Position numbers and translations under genes: made by a program. This document shows, piece by piece, positions 34,764-44,191 of a stretch of DNA of 64,000 nucleotides (the stretch's first letter is position 1; each line of letters starts with the position of its first letter). The stretch is from the NCBI GenBank assembly GCA_965208385.1, contig CBDBOO010000109.1, forward strand, positions 86,041 to 150,040, given 5' to 3'. The DNA is from Endozoicomonas sp965208385 (lineage in GTDB: Bacteria > Pseudomonadota > Gammaproteobacteria > Pseudomonadales > Endozoicomonadaceae). Below the pieces are notes generated by a model. It saw only the letters and a program-made list of their open reading frames with translations, was not told where the DNA came from and did no database searches.

Positions 34764-35915
34764 ATGACTAGAGAATGTTTCATGCAGTTCGAGCAATTGG
34801 CCACCGATGGTCATGCTCGTCGAGGTCGATTGACGTTTCCCAGGGGCTCTGTGGAAACGCCCTGTTTTATGCCGGTGGGCACCTATGGAACGGTGAAGGG
34901 CATGCTGCCCCGTGATATCAAGGATATTGGTGCAGAAATTATTCTTGGGAACACCTTTCATTTGATGCTGCGCCCGGGCACAGAAATCATCAAGAATCAT
35001 GGAGATCTTCATGACTTCACTCAATGGCATGGCCCTATTCTGACAGATTCGGGTGGCTTTCAGGTATTCAGCCTGGGCAAACTGCGTAAGATCACTGAAG
35101 AGGGTGTCTCATTCCAGTCTCCGGTGGATGGTTCCAAGGTGTTTCTGAGTCCGGAAATTTCCATGCAGGTTCAGAAAGATCTTGGTTCTGATATTGTTAT
35201 GATTTTCGATGAGTGCACGCCGGGTGATGCAACAGAGCAGGTAGCTAAAGAGTCCATGGAAATGTCTCTGCGCTGGGCTGACCGTTCCAAAGAGGCTCAT
35301 GGTGATAGCCCGTCGGCTCTGTTCGGGATTATTCAGGGAGGCATGTTTGAAAACCTTCGGGATCAATCTTTAAAGGGGTTGAGTGATATCGGGTTTGATG
35401 GTTATGCCATTGGTGGTTTATCCGTGGGTGAGAGTAAGGAAGATATGATGCGTATTCTTTCTCATACCACCCCCCAGATACCGGAAGGGCACCCCCGATA
35501 TCTGATGGGAGTTGGCAAACCTGAAGATATTGTTGAAGCGGTTCGCCGTGGTGTGGATATGTTTGACTGTGTGATGCCCACCCGTAATGCCCGCAATGGT
35601 CACCTGTTTGTGGATCAGGGTGTGATCAAGATACGTAATGCCGCTCACAAGAAAGATGAGAGCCCTTTAGAAGCTGGATGTGATTGCTATACTTGCCAGA
35701 ATTTCAGTCGGGCATACCTCCATCATCTGGATAAATGCGGAGAGATTCTGGGGTCAATGCTCAATACCATACATAACCTCCGCTATTATCAGCGGGTAAT
35801 GGCTGGTTTGCGGGAAGCTATTGAACAGGGTAAATTGGACGGCTTTGTAAAAGACTTCTACGAGAAGCGCGGTCAGGATGTGCCCGATCTTTGGCCAGTC
35901 AATGTTCAGGCTTGA
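34764..35915 (+). CDS. tgt: Queuine tRNA-ribosyltransferase (guanine transglycosylase)
   Basis: 383 residues from 34764; a second in-frame ATG at 34782 (MQFEQLATDGHARRGRL) fits the family start about equally. The catalytic region includes TDSGGFQVFSLGKLRKI, GGLSVGESKEDM and the nucleophile in DMFDCVMPTRNARNG. The zinc site CDCYTCQNFSRAYLHH is followed by a Cys. Tgt exchanges guanine-34 for preQ1 in target tRNAs, the step before QueA. The reading frame is intact, with a short gap after queA. Confidence 0.97.
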   Translation: MTRECFMQFEQLATDGHARRGRLTFPRGSVETPCFMPVGTYGTVKGMLPRDIKDIGAEIILGNTFHLMLRPGTEIIKNHGDLHDFTQWHGPILTDSGGFQVFSLGKLRKITEEGVSFQSPVDGSKVFLSPEISMQVQKDLGSDIVMIFDECTPGDATEQVAKESMEMSLRWADRSKEAHGDSPSALFGIIQGGMFENLRDQSLKGLSDIGFDGYAIGGLSVGESKEDMMRILSHTTPQIPEGHPRYLMGVGKPEDIVEAVRRGVDMFDCVMPTRNARNGHLFVDQGVIKIRNAAHKKDESPLEAGCDCYTCQNFSRAYLHHLDKCGEILGSMLNTIHNLRYYQRVMAGLREAIEQGKLDGFVKDFYEKRGQDVPDLWPVNVQA

Positions 35916-36012
35916 ATTGCCAGAATATGGCCGCATAGATAATAAAATATTTTTGATAAGCAGTTTTGCTTTTTGAACATTAGAGTGTGATAACACAATT
36001 AGGAGTATAGGA

Positions 36013-36351
36013 ATGATTCCATTCATAAGTCAGGCGCAGGCAGCTGCTGAAGGTGGAGCGGCTGCTGGTCCGGGCATGGTAGGTCAGCTGGTGATGCTGG
36101 GCGGCTTTGTTCTGATTTTCTGGCTGCTGATTTGGCGCCCGCAGAGCAAGCGCACCAAAGAACATAAAAACCTGATCGGTGCATTGGGTAAAGGTGACGA
36201 AGTGGTGACCACTGGCGGAATTCTGGGAAAGGTGACCAATGTTACTGATGATTTCATTACCTTGCAGGTTACCGACAATATGGAATTGAATTTTCAGAAA
36301 GGTGCTGTCGCGGCTTCTTTGCCCAAGGGAACCATCAAAGCCATTAAGTAA
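36013..36351 (+). CDS. yajC: Sec translocon accessory protein YajC
   Basis: 112 residues: a short N-terminus, one membrane helix (GQLVMLGGFVLIFWLLIWRP), then QSKRTKEHKNLIGALGKGDE with the conserved VVTTGGILGKV. YajC binds SecDF and AcrB in the inner membrane. A good ribosome site (AGGAG) precedes the ATG. Gene order tgt-yajC-secD-secF is standard. Confidence 0.95.
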   Translation: MIPFISQAQAAAEGGAAAGPGMVGQLVMLGGFVLIFWLLIWRPQSKRTKEHKNLIGALGKGDEVVTTGGILGKVTNVTDDFITLQVTDNMELNFQKGAVAASLPKGTIKAIK

Positions 36352-36486
36352 GCTGATTTAAAGCAGTAAACAAGGTGGCAGAAGCGCCGGGAGCATATAA
36401 GGCAGTTGGTTCCCGGTTTTTTCTTGCGAAATGGATTGTGTCTGATTGTTCGGGCACTTCACATTTAAATCAGGAACCGGTGAGCC

Positions 36487-38358
36487 ATGCTCAATCGTTA
36501 TCCCCTGTGGAAATACCTGCTGATTCTCGTAGTCGTAGGTCTGGGTGTGATATATGCCCTTCCCAACCTTTACCCTGCAGATCCTGCAGTACAGGTAACC
36601 GGTGTCAGTTCATCTGAAAGGATGAGTGCGTCTGTACTCAGGCGTGCCGAAACCGTGTTAAATAAGGCTGGCATTGATATCAAGGAATCAGAACTGAGTG
36701 ATAATTCACTTTTGATTCGTTTGAATCGAGCCGATCAACAGCAGCTTTCCAAGTCCCTTATTAAAGATTCGCTGGGTGATGATTATGTTGTTGCCATCAA
36801 TCTGGCGCAAACAACACCAGACTGGCTGACTTCCATTGGCGCCTATCCCATGAAGCTGGGTCTTGATCTTTCTGGTGGTGTTCATTTCCTTCTTGAAGTT
36901 GATACCGCTAAAGCGGTTCAGATCAAAATGGATATTGCGAATTCAGAAATCCGCACCACACTGCGCAAAGAGAAGCTGCGTTACAGAACCATGCCTGACA
37001 GGGTTGTCGACGGAGCTCGCCAGCTAGCATTTAATGATGAAGAAACCCGTGACAAGGCAGCCAAAAGAATTGGTCGGGATTTTTCCGGATTTGTGGTTCA
37101 GAAGCAGGAGCTCAATGGACGATTTGTTCTTTCTTATCATTATTCAGAGCAGGCTTACAGTGAGATAGAGGATTATGCTGTAAAGCAGAACCTGACCACT
37201 GTTCGTAACCGTGTCAATGAGCTGGGTGTGTCCGAACCACTGGTTCAGCGTCAGGGACGAAATGGTATTGTGGTTGAATTGCCAGGTGTTCAGGATACGG
37301 CTGAAGCCAAGAGAATTCTTGGTAAAACAGCTAACCTTGAGTTTCGTCTGGAAGCACCTGCGAGTGCAGCTCGTGCCAATACCGAAACGTTTGAATTCAG
37401 GGACCCTCGCAGACCGGCTGTCAGACTTGAAAGAGATCTTATTATCACCGGTGAACAGGTTTCCAGTGCTCAATCCAATTTTGATGCCCAGACCAGTCAG
37501 CCCCAGGTTAATATTAATCTGGACAGTCATGGCGGAACCCTGATGAACCGTGCGACCCGTAATAATGTCGGTCGCAGCATGGCAGTTATCTTCATTGAAC
37601 AAAAGCCGGTCACTAAAACGGTTTCAAAAACAATCGATGGCCAGTTGGTTAAGGAAAAGGTTCAATCGTTCCGCGAAGAGCGGGCGATTATCAGTCTGGC
37701 TACTATTCAGAGTGCCCTGGGTAATCAGTTTCGCATCACCGGGCTGGATTCACCGGGTGAAGCGTCTGAATTAGCTCTGTTGCTGCGAGCTGGTTCCCTT
37801 GCTGCCCCCATGTATTTTGTAGAAGAGCGTACTGTTGGCCCGAGTCTGGGTGCGGAAAACATCGAAATGGGTGTTAACTCTACCCTGGTGGGTCTGGCGC
37901 TGGTGGTCATGTTTATGATCGTTGTGTACAGAGCTTTTGGCTTTATGGCGAATATAGCATTGGCTCTTAACCTGATGTTGTTGACTGCAGCCATGAGTAT
38001 TTTTGGGGCGACTCTGACCATGCCGGGTATTGCGGGTATCGTACTGACCCTGGGTATGGCGGTGGATGCCAATGTCTTGGTTTTTTCCCGGATTCGTGAG
38101 GAAATCAAGCTTGGTCGATCTATTCAGCGGGCGATTCATGATGGTTATGACCGCGCTTTTGTCTCAATCTTTGATGGGAACATTACAACGCTGCTGGTGG
38201 GTGTCATTCTGTTTGCTGTTGGTACAGGTCCGGTGAAAGGCTTCGCAATAACTCTCTCCATCGGTATTATCACATCCATGTTTACCGCTATCGTATTGAC
38301 CCGGTCCTTTGTGAACCTGGTTTATGGTGGTCGTAACGTGAAGAAACTGTATATCTGA
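36487..38358 (+). CDS. secD: Protein translocase subunit SecD
   Basis: 623 residues (E. coli 615). The first membrane helix is at about 7-25 (PLWKYLLILVVVGLGVIYAL). A large periplasmic P1 region includes YPMKLGLDLSGGVHFLLEVD and RNRVNELGVSEPLVQRQGRN. Five C-terminal helices start at about 455, with the proton-path motif GMAVDANVLVFSRIREE. SecD and SecF use the proton gradient to pull exported proteins to the periplasm. secF begins about ten bases after its stop. Confidence 0.97.
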   Translation: MLNRYPLWKYLLILVVVGLGVIYALPNLYPADPAVQVTGVSSSERMSASVLRRAETVLNKAGIDIKESELSDNSLLIRLNRADQQQLSKSLIKDSLGDDYVVAINLAQTTPDWLTSIGAYPMKLGLDLSGGVHFLLEVDTAKAVQIKMDIANSEIRTTLRKEKLRYRTMPDRVVDGARQLAFNDEETRDKAAKRIGRDFSGFVVQKQELNGRFVLSYHYSEQAYSEIEDYAVKQNLTTVRNRVNELGVSEPLVQRQGRNGIVVELPGVQDTAEAKRILGKTANLEFRLEAPASAARANTETFEFRDPRRPAVRLERDLIITGEQVSSAQSNFDAQTSQPQVNINLDSHGGTLMNRATRNNVGRSMAVIFIEQKPVTKTVSKTIDGQLVKEKVQSFREERAIISLATIQSALGNQFRITGLDSPGEASELALLLRAGSLAAPMYFVEERTVGPSLGAENIEMGVNSTLVGLALVVMFMIVVYRAFGFMANIALALNLMLLTAAMSIFGATLTMPGIAGIVLTLGMAVDANVLVFSRIREEIKLGRSIQRAIHDGYDRAFVSIFDGNITTLLVGVILFAVGTGPVKGFAITLSIGIITSMFTAIVLTRSFVNLVYGGRNVKKLYI

Positions 38359-38368
38359 GGTGGCAGTG

Positions 38369-39286
38369 ATGAATGATGAAAGAATCATAGGATTCATGCG
38401 ACTGCGGACCTTCGCTACGGTGTTGTCGGTGCTGCTGTTGCTGGGCTCTGTCTTTTCCATGGCGACCCGTGGAATTAGTTGGGGGCTGGATTTTACTGGC
38501 GGAACGCTGATTGAGCTGCAATACGATAATCCGGTTCTAACTGCGGATATTCGTGGCCAGTTAGGCGCAGATGGCTTTAATGATGCGGTTGTTCAGGAGT
38601 TTGGTTCAGCCAGTAATATTCTGGTGCGTATTCCGGGTGCTGATGCTGAATTGGGTAATCGGGTAGCCGGGCTGTTGGCTGAGAGTTATCAGGGTTCGAT
38701 AGAAACCAAGCGTGTGGAGTATGTTGGACCGCAGGTTGGTGATCGGCTGAGAGAGCAGGGCGGTCTGGGTATGCTCATGGCGCTTGGGCTGGTCATGCTG
38801 TATATCGCTTTCCGGTTTCAGTTCAAATTCTCGGTGGGTGCTGTGACCGCACTGGCACATGACACTATTATCGTGTTGGGTTTGTTTTCGTTTCTTGGTC
38901 TGCAGTTTGATCTTACGGTGATGGCAGCCATTCTCGCCGTGATCGGTTACTCACTGAACGATACTATTATTGTTTACGACCGTATTCGGGAGAATTTCCG
39001 AAAGCTGCGTAAAGGTGATTCGGAAGAAGTGATTAATGTATCCCTGACTCAGACTCTGGGTCGGACGTTAGCGACTTCCGGTACTACTTTGATGGTGTTG
39101 CTTGCGTTGTTTCTCTTCGGTGGAGAAATGATTCATGGCTTTGCAACAGCCCTGATTGTAGGAATTGTAGTAGGTACTTACTCGTCTATCTATATTGCTT
39201 CCAATGCCCTGATCTATATGAACATCAGTCGTGATGATCTAATGGTGCCGGTAAAGGAAAATGAAGAGATGGATGGCAGGCCTTAA
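38369..39286 (+). CDS. secF: Protein translocase subunit SecF
   Basis: 305 residues from the ATG at 38369, with AGGTGG just upstream; a GTG three codons earlier is possible. Six membrane segments, the first at about 15-35, then GISWGLDFTGGTLIELQY. The conserved C-terminal motifs are YSLNDTIIVYDRIRENF and TLATSGTTLMVLLALFLFGG. It is the last gene of the block, followed by a strong terminator. Confidence 0.97.
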   Translation: MNDERIIGFMRLRTFATVLSVLLLLGSVFSMATRGISWGLDFTGGTLIELQYDNPVLTADIRGQLGADGFNDAVVQEFGSASNILVRIPGADAELGNRVAGLLAESYQGSIETKRVEYVGPQVGDRLREQGGLGMLMALGLVMLYIAFRFQFKFSVGAVTALAHDTIIVLGLFSFLGLQFDLTVMAAILAVIGYSLNDTIIVYDRIRENFRKLRKGDSEEVINVSLTQTLGRTLATSGTTLMVLLALFLFGGEMIHGFATALIVGIVVGTYSSIYIASNALIYMNISRDDLMVPVKENEEMDGRP

Positions 39287-39307
39287 CCGCTTCGATTAAG
39301 TACAGTC

Positions 39308-39340
39308 ATAAAAAAACCGGCGTAACAGCCGGTTTTTTTA
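39308..39340. terminator. Bidirectional terminator between secF and suhB
   Basis: AAAAAAACCGGC-GTAACA-GCCGGTTTTTTT: a six-base GC-rich stem extended by A/T arms, serving the convergent secF and suhB genes in both directions. Confidence 0.92.
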
Positions 39341-39359
39341 TTCTTGATGGTCAACGAGA

Positions 39360-40178
39360 TCAGAGGTTCATCATTTCATCGGTGACGAATGGACGAATGC
39401 GTTTGAGTACTTCCTTGAAGCAACGTACATTGCCAGCCACAACCTGTTTTTTACCCAGGAAGTCGTGACCACCTTTAAAATCGCTGACCAGTCCGCCAGC
39501 TTCCTGAATCATCAGAACGCCTGCGGCCATGTCGTAATCATTCAGGCCGATTTCCCAGAATGCATCCAGACGACCGGAGGCAACATAGGCCAGATCCAGT
39601 GAAGCAGAACCAGCACGACGTATACCTGCGGTGTCGCCCAGCAGGGACCGCATCATATTCAGATAGTTATCGAGATACTTGATGGCCGGTGTAGTGAAAG
39701 GTATTCCGGTTCCAATCAATGCGCCATCCAGGCTTCTTCGATTACTGACTCTCAGGCGTTTGCTATTCATAGTGGCGCCGTGTCCGCGACTGGCGCAGTA
39801 TTCTTCTTCCTTTATCGGATCGAGAATAACAGCATGCTCCAGCTTTCCCCGATACTGGACAGCAATGGATACCGCGAATTGTGGAATGCCATGGATGAAG
39901 TTGGTGGTGCCGTCGAGAGGATCAATGATCCAGAGGTAGTCCTTCCCGTCGCCCTTACCTGGGCGGTGACCGGTTTCTTCTCCGTAGAAGCTATGATCTG
40001 GATAGGCTTTGATGAGGGAGGCAATAATAGCTTCTTCAGCGGCCCGGTCGACCTCAGTGACAAAATCATTCAGGTTTTTGACTTCAACCTTGATATTGTC
40101 GAGATCTTTATAGGCTTGAGAGATAATTTCGCCGGCCGTGCGCGCTGCGCGCAGGGCCATGTTAACCATGGGTTGCAT
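39360..40178 (-). CDS. suhB: Inositol-1-monophosphatase SuhB
   Basis: 272 residues. Metal-binding motifs: Glu in HSFYGEETGH (about 67), then DYLWIIDPLDGTTNFIHGIP (about 86) and the C-terminal EIGLNDYDMAAGVLMIQEAG. It hydrolyses inositol-1-phosphate. In gammaproteobacteria it also joins the ribosomal-RNA antitermination complex with NusA and Rho. Standing next to trmJ and secF is the usual gammaproteobacterial neighbourhood. It is divergent from trmJ; the 277-base spacer carries both promoters. Confidence 0.95.
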   Translation of the reverse strand: MQPMVNMALRAARTAGEIISQAYKDLDNIKVEVKNLNDFVTEVDRAAEEAIIASLIKAYPDHSFYGEETGHRPGKGDGKDYLWIIDPLDGTTNFIHGIPQFAVSIAVQYRGKLEHAVILDPIKEEEYCASRGHGATMNSKRLRVSNRRSLDGALIGTGIPFTTPAIKYLDNYLNMMRSLLGDTAGIRRAGSASLDLAYVASGRLDAFWEIGLNDYDMAAGVLMIQEAGGLVSDFKGGHDFLGKKQVVAGNVRCFKEVLKRIRPFVTDEMMNL

Positions 40179-40455
40179 AGGCTTGGACTACGTATGGACT
40201 GTAAAAGATCGTGAAAGGCGCAAAATCATACAGAAAGGTAATGAATAATATCACGCTTTATTTTCCGGTGGATTCTGACAGGTAGGTGTATAACTTGCAA
40301 TCAGAGTCGTGCAGATTCGGATTATATTAGGCGGGAAGTTTGTTGAAAGTGGTTCAAATTCACTATTCGTAAAGGTTTTTGTGTTCGCCGCTTGGCTTGT
40401 TGCGGATTTTAGGTACACTGACAGGTCAGTCATTTTATTGATAGAGAATCAGGTA

Positions 40456-41202
40456 GTGCTCGATAATATTTCCATTGTACTGGTCAACCCTTCCCATCCA
40501 GGTAATATTGGTGCGGCAGCGCGAGCTATGAAAACTATGGGCTTGAAGCATCTGTCTCTGGTATCGCCGGATGATTTTCCTTCAGGTACTGCAACTGCAT
40601 TAGCCTGTGGGGCTGATGATATTCTGTCCAATGCCAGAGTGGTCGATTCCCTGGAAAAGGCACTGGAAGGGTGTCACTTTGTTGTAGGGACAAGTGCCAG
40701 GGTTCGGGGTGTTTCCCTGCCCCTGGTTGATCCAAGAAGCTGCGCAGGCAGTATTATGGAAGAGGCCGAGGCGGGAAAGGTGGCGTTGATTTTTGGTCGT
40801 GAAGATAAAGGTCTGACCAATGAGCAGCTCAGTCGCTGTCATCTTCAGGTGCATATACCCACCAATGAAGCGTTCAGTTCCCTGAATCTTGGTTCAGCTG
40901 TGCAGGTTATGTGTTATGAAATGCGTATGACCGAGTTGCTGTTGAAAGATCGTTTGGAAATGCCAAGACCCAAGGCTCATGATCTGGCAACCAATGAAGA
41001 TGTAGAGCGTTATTATGACCATCTGCATCAGACGCTCATGGAGATTGGTTTTCTGGATCACAGTAGTCATGAAAAAATCATGGCGAAACTCAGACGTCTA
41101 TATGGTCGTATAAGACCTGATCGGGTTGAATTGAATATTCTGCGTGGAATTTTGTCCGAGACACAGCGATGTTTAAAGAACGCTGTCAGCAAGACGAAAT
41201 AA
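40456..41202 (+). CDS. trmJ: tRNA (cytidine/uridine-2'-O-)-methyltransferase TrmJ
   Basis: 248 residues from a GTG start chosen because VLDNISIVLVNPSHPGNIGA aligns with the normal TrmJ N-terminus; the frame is open 49 codons further up without a likely start. The SPOUT fold motifs are NIGAAARAMKTMGLKHLSLV, LIFGREDKGLTNEQLSRCHL and FSSLNLGSAVQVMCYEMRM (knotted AdoMet site). It methylates ribose 32 of tRNAs. cysE follows after 41 bases. Confidence 0.93.
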   Translation: MLDNISIVLVNPSHPGNIGAAARAMKTMGLKHLSLVSPDDFPSGTATALACGADDILSNARVVDSLEKALEGCHFVVGTSARVRGVSLPLVDPRSCAGSIMEEAEAGKVALIFGREDKGLTNEQLSRCHLQVHIPTNEAFSSLNLGSAVQVMCYEMRMTELLLKDRLEMPRPKAHDLATNEDVERYYDHLHQTLMEIGFLDHSSHEKIMAKLRRLYGRIRPDRVELNILRGILSETQRCLKNAVSKTK

Positions 41203-41243
41203 TTTCTCAGGTATTCGAAACACTAAATTGACAGGCAGAGACC

Positions 41244-42047
41244 ATGTTTGAGCGCATAAAAGAAGACATAAAAACGGTCATGGAACGGGACCCTGCAGCT
41301 CGGGGTACATTTGAGGTTCTCACTAATTATCCGGGTTTGCATGCGCTGCTGTTGCATCGGCTGGCGCATAAGATATGGAGAGCAGACTTTTTCTGGCTGG
41401 GTCGAACCTTGTCTACCTTCAGTCGTTGGCTGACCGGTATTGAAATACATCCGGGGGCGACTATAGGGCGTCGCTTCTTTATTGATCATGGTATGGGGGT
41501 GGTTATTGGTGAAACGGCCATAATTCACGACGACGTAACTCTTTATCATGGTGCAACCCTGGGAGGAACCTCGCCGAACAAAGGTAAAGAGCATCCTTCC
41601 AATAAAGGAAAGCGTCATCCGACTTTGAGGAATGGTGTGGTAGTTGGAGCTGGAGCTCGCATACTTGGGCCCTTTGTGGTTGGGGAAGGTGCCAAAATTG
41701 GTTCGAATGCAGTGGTGGTAAAAGAAGTGCCGGCGGGCGCTACCGTGGTTGGGATTCCCGGGCGAGTGGTGAAGCGGGCCAGTAACCAGGAGGATTGTCG
41801 TCGGCAGGCCATGGCCGAAAAAATAGGGTTTGATGCCTATGCGATCACTTCTGAGATGCCGGACCCAACTGTACAGGCTATTTCTGCGATGCTGGATCAC
41901 CTGCATCAAGTGGATGCCCGGTTTGAGAAGTTGTGTGACACGCTTCGGGAAAAGGGGATGGACTGTGAGGTCAGTGCGTTGCCAGAATTGAAAAAAGAGG
42001 ATTTTGAAGCCGTTCAGTGCGCTGACAACATAAAACCCTCTTCATAA
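41244..42047 (+). CDS. cysE: Serine O-acetyltransferase CysE
   Basis: 267 residues. An alpha-helical N-terminus is followed by left-handed beta-helix hexapeptides (GIEIHPGATIGRRFFIDHGM, VVIGETAIIHDDVTLYHGAT, ILGPFVVGEGAKIGSNAVVV). It acetylates serine for cysteine synthesis, and cysteine supplies sulfur to the isc genes that follow. Odd: the loop usually read as GGTSxNKGKRHPTL is expanded to GGTSPNKGKEHPSNKGKRHP, an eight-residue near-duplication encoded by a 24-base tandem repeat. The gene is otherwise normal and this may be tolerated as a loop change. Confidence 0.95.
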   Translation: MFERIKEDIKTVMERDPAARGTFEVLTNYPGLHALLLHRLAHKIWRADFFWLGRTLSTFSRWLTGIEIHPGATIGRRFFIDHGMGVVIGETAIIHDDVTLYHGATLGGTSPNKGKEHPSNKGKRHPTLRNGVVVGAGARILGPFVVGEGAKIGSNAVVVKEVPAGATVVGIPGRVVKRASNQEDCRRQAMAEKIGFDAYAITSEMPDPTVQAISAMLDHLHQVDARFEKLCDTLREKGMDCEVSALPELKKEDFEAVQCADNIKPSS

Positions 42048-42125
42048 GTCTTTCTATTCTGAAATTCGATGATTAATTCGCCATGGAAGGCGACTGTTGT
42101 AAGGATTGCCACAAGAAAGGTGACG

Positions 42126-42162
42126 AATGAAGGATGGTTCTATATGATACGAATCCTTCATT
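42126..42162 (+). terminator. Hairpin after cysE
   Basis: AATGAAGGAT (42126-42135) pairs perfectly with ATCCTTCATT (42153-42162). No clear T run follows. It is the probable transcript end of cysE before the iscR promoter. Confidence 0.5.
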
Positions 42163-42234
42163 AAAGTATCCATTTAAAGTCTATTTTGTCATTTACCTCC
42201 CTTTGTTCCTCCTCATTTCAGATTACGCAGGATA

Positions 42235-42259
42235 ATAGTTGACTGTTTTGCTAAGGTAT
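42235..42259 (+). promoter_or_regulatory. Candidate IscR type 1 binding site in the iscR promoter
   Basis: ATAGTTGACT, G, TTTT, then GCTAAGGTAT fits the 25-base type 1 IscR consensus in its left half and outer right half, with about three mismatches in the right inner part. A second CCGACT half-site lies near 42268. TTGACT could also be the -35 element. IscR with its [2Fe-2S] cluster represses isc from such sites in E. coli. By comparison only. Confidence 0.5.
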
Positions 42260-42387
42260 TTCATAATCCGACTCGAATATGAATAGTGGACTGAGAGTTT
42301 TGATTCGGAGATTCCTGTTCGAAGCCTGTGATTTGAAGCCGAGTGCTAATGCTGTAGTCAAGCAGCAACTGCGGAGATATACCTGGC

Positions 42388-42864
42388 ATGAGATTGACTA
42401 CAAAAGGCCGTTACGCTGTTACTGCCATGCTTGATCTGGCGCTTCATGCCAATCATGGGCCGGTGTCACTTGCGGATATTTCAGAACGTCAGGGCATTTC
42501 TCTTTCCTACCTTGAGCAATTGTTTTCAAAGCTTCGCCGTGGTGAGCTGGTCTGCAGTATCAGGGGGCCGGGTGGAGGCTATAGATTAAGCCGTGAAAGT
42601 GAACTGATTTATGTGGCACAGGTTATTGATGCAGTCAATGAGTCTGTTGATGCCACGCGATGTAAAGGTAAAGGTGGATGCCAGCAGGGTGTAACTTGCC
42701 TGACGCATCACCTCTGGCACGATTTGAGTCAACAGATTCATGCGTTTCTGGGGGGAATCAGCCTGGCAGATCTTGTTGCCCGTCATGAGGTTCAGGATGT
42801 TGCTTCCAGGCAGGATGAACAACAGGATCCAACCAACAAAATTGCGGCTAACAGTATTCTGTAG
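42388..42864 (+). CDS. iscR: Iron-sulfur cluster regulator IscR
   Basis: 158 residues. The Rrf2 winged helix starts MRLTTKGRYAVTAMLDLALH, with recognition segment GISLSYLEQLFSKLRRGELV. The three cluster cysteines and the His are in RCKGKGGCQQGVTCLTHHLW, spaced as in E. coli. It represses the operon when its cluster is loaded, balancing cluster supply. First gene of iscRSUA-hscBA-fdx-iscX. Confidence 0.97.
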   Translation: MRLTTKGRYAVTAMLDLALHANHGPVSLADISERQGISLSYLEQLFSKLRRGELVCSIRGPGGGYRLSRESELIYVAQVIDAVNESVDATRCKGKGGCQQGVTCLTHHLWHDLSQQIHAFLGGISLADLVARHEVQDVASRQDEQQDPTNKIAANSIL

Positions 42865-42935
42865 TCAGCAGGAAAAAATGATAGCCCTGATTAACCAGGG
42901 GCAGTGAGCGTACAGACCGCTTGGAGATGTACCAG

Positions 42936-44150
42936 ATGAGATTACCGATTTATCTTGATTATTCAGCCACAACTCCGGTAGACCCGAGAGTTGCTGAGAA
43001 AATGATGCAGTGTTTGTCGTCCGAAGGAAACTTTGGTAATCCGGCATCCCGCTCCCATGTGTTTGGCTGGAAAGCGGAAGAGGCTGTGGAGGACGCACGT
43101 CGTCAGGTAGCAGACTTAATCAAGGCGGATCCCAGGGAAATCGTCTGGACCTCGGGAGCGACTGAATCAGATAACCTGGCCATTAAAGGTGTTGCGCATT
43201 TCTATAGCAAGAAAGGCAAGCACATTATTACGTCAAAAATTGAACATAAGGCAGTATTAGACCCGTGTCGTCAACTGGAGCGTGAAGGTTATGAAGTTAC
43301 CTACCTGGAACCGGATGCCGCTGGTCTGATCTCTGTCGAACAGGTATCAGAAGCCCTGCGCGATGACACAATTCTTGTCAGTCTGATGCATGTGAATAAT
43401 GAAATCGGTGTGATTAATGATATTGCCGCTATTGGTGAGCTGACCCGCTCACGCAAAATTCTGTTTCATGTGGATGCGGCACAAAGTGCCGGTAAAATCC
43501 CCCTGGACATGGAAGCTATGAAAGTCGATCTTCTATCGATTTCTGCTCATAAGTTATATGGCCCTAAGGGTGTTGGCGTGCTTTATGTTCGCCGAAAGCC
43601 CCGCGTACGTCTGGAAGCTCAGATACACGGTGGCGGGCATGAAAGGGGTATGCGTTCAGGCACTCTGGCGACTCATCAAATTGTCGGTATGGGTGAAGCC
43701 TGCCGATTGGCCAGTGAAGAGATGGCCGCAGATACAGAGCATCTTCTAGCACTTCGTGATCGTTTTCTTTCCCGGATTGAAGATCTTGAAGAAGTTCATG
43801 TTAATGGCAGTCTTAAGCAGAGAATTGTCGGGAATCTAAACGTCAGCTTTGCCTTTGTTGAAGGTGAATCACTGATTATGGCGTTGAAAGATCTGGCTCT
43901 TTCATCGGGCTCAGCTTGCACCTCAGCCAGTCTGGAGCCTTCTTATGTTTTACGTGCTCTGGGTTTGAGCGACGAACTGGCACACAGCTCACTGCGAATC
44001 ACCTTTGGTCGTTTCAGCACAGCTGAAGAGGTAGATCATGCTGCAGATCAGATTCGGGGTGCTGTCAGTAAATTGCGTGAGCTGTCGCCGTTATGGGACA
44101 TGTTTAAGGATGGCATTGACCTGAGTAAGGTTGAGTGGGTAGCGCACTAA
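42936..44150 (+). CDS. iscS: Cysteine desulfurase IscS
   Basis: 404 residues from the ATG at 42936 (MRLPIYLDYSATTPVDPRVA; GGAG seven bases upstream; the frame is open five codons earlier). The PLP lysine is in LLSISAHKLYGPKG. The mobile-loop catalytic Cys is in SSGSACTSASLEPSYVLRAL. It takes sulfur from cysteine and hands it to IscU and to tRNA thiolation enzymes. The C-terminal VEWVAH matches the IscU-contact tail. Confidence 0.98.
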   Translation: MRLPIYLDYSATTPVDPRVAEKMMQCLSSEGNFGNPASRSHVFGWKAEEAVEDARRQVADLIKADPREIVWTSGATESDNLAIKGVAHFYSKKGKHIITSKIEHKAVLDPCRQLEREGYEVTYLEPDAAGLISVEQVSEALRDDTILVSLMHVNNEIGVINDIAAIGELTRSRKILFHVDAAQSAGKIPLDMEAMKVDLLSISAHKLYGPKGVGVLYVRRKPRVRLEAQIHGGGHERGMRSGTLATHQIVGMGEACRLASEEMAADTEHLLALRDRFLSRIEDLEEVHVNGSLKQRIVGNLNVSFAFVEGESLIMALKDLALSSGSACTSASLEPSYVLRALGLSDELAHSSLRITFGRFSTAEEVDHAADQIRGAVSKLRELSPLWDMFKDGIDLSKVEWVAH

Positions 44151-44191
44151 TCGGATGACCCCTTTTATGGGGCGTCTGTGAGGAGAATATT

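Noticed and set aside
37725..38521. Long minus-strand frames opposite secD/secF
   Set aside because: Antisense shadows of highly conserved coding sequence with His/Gln-rich nonsense translations.
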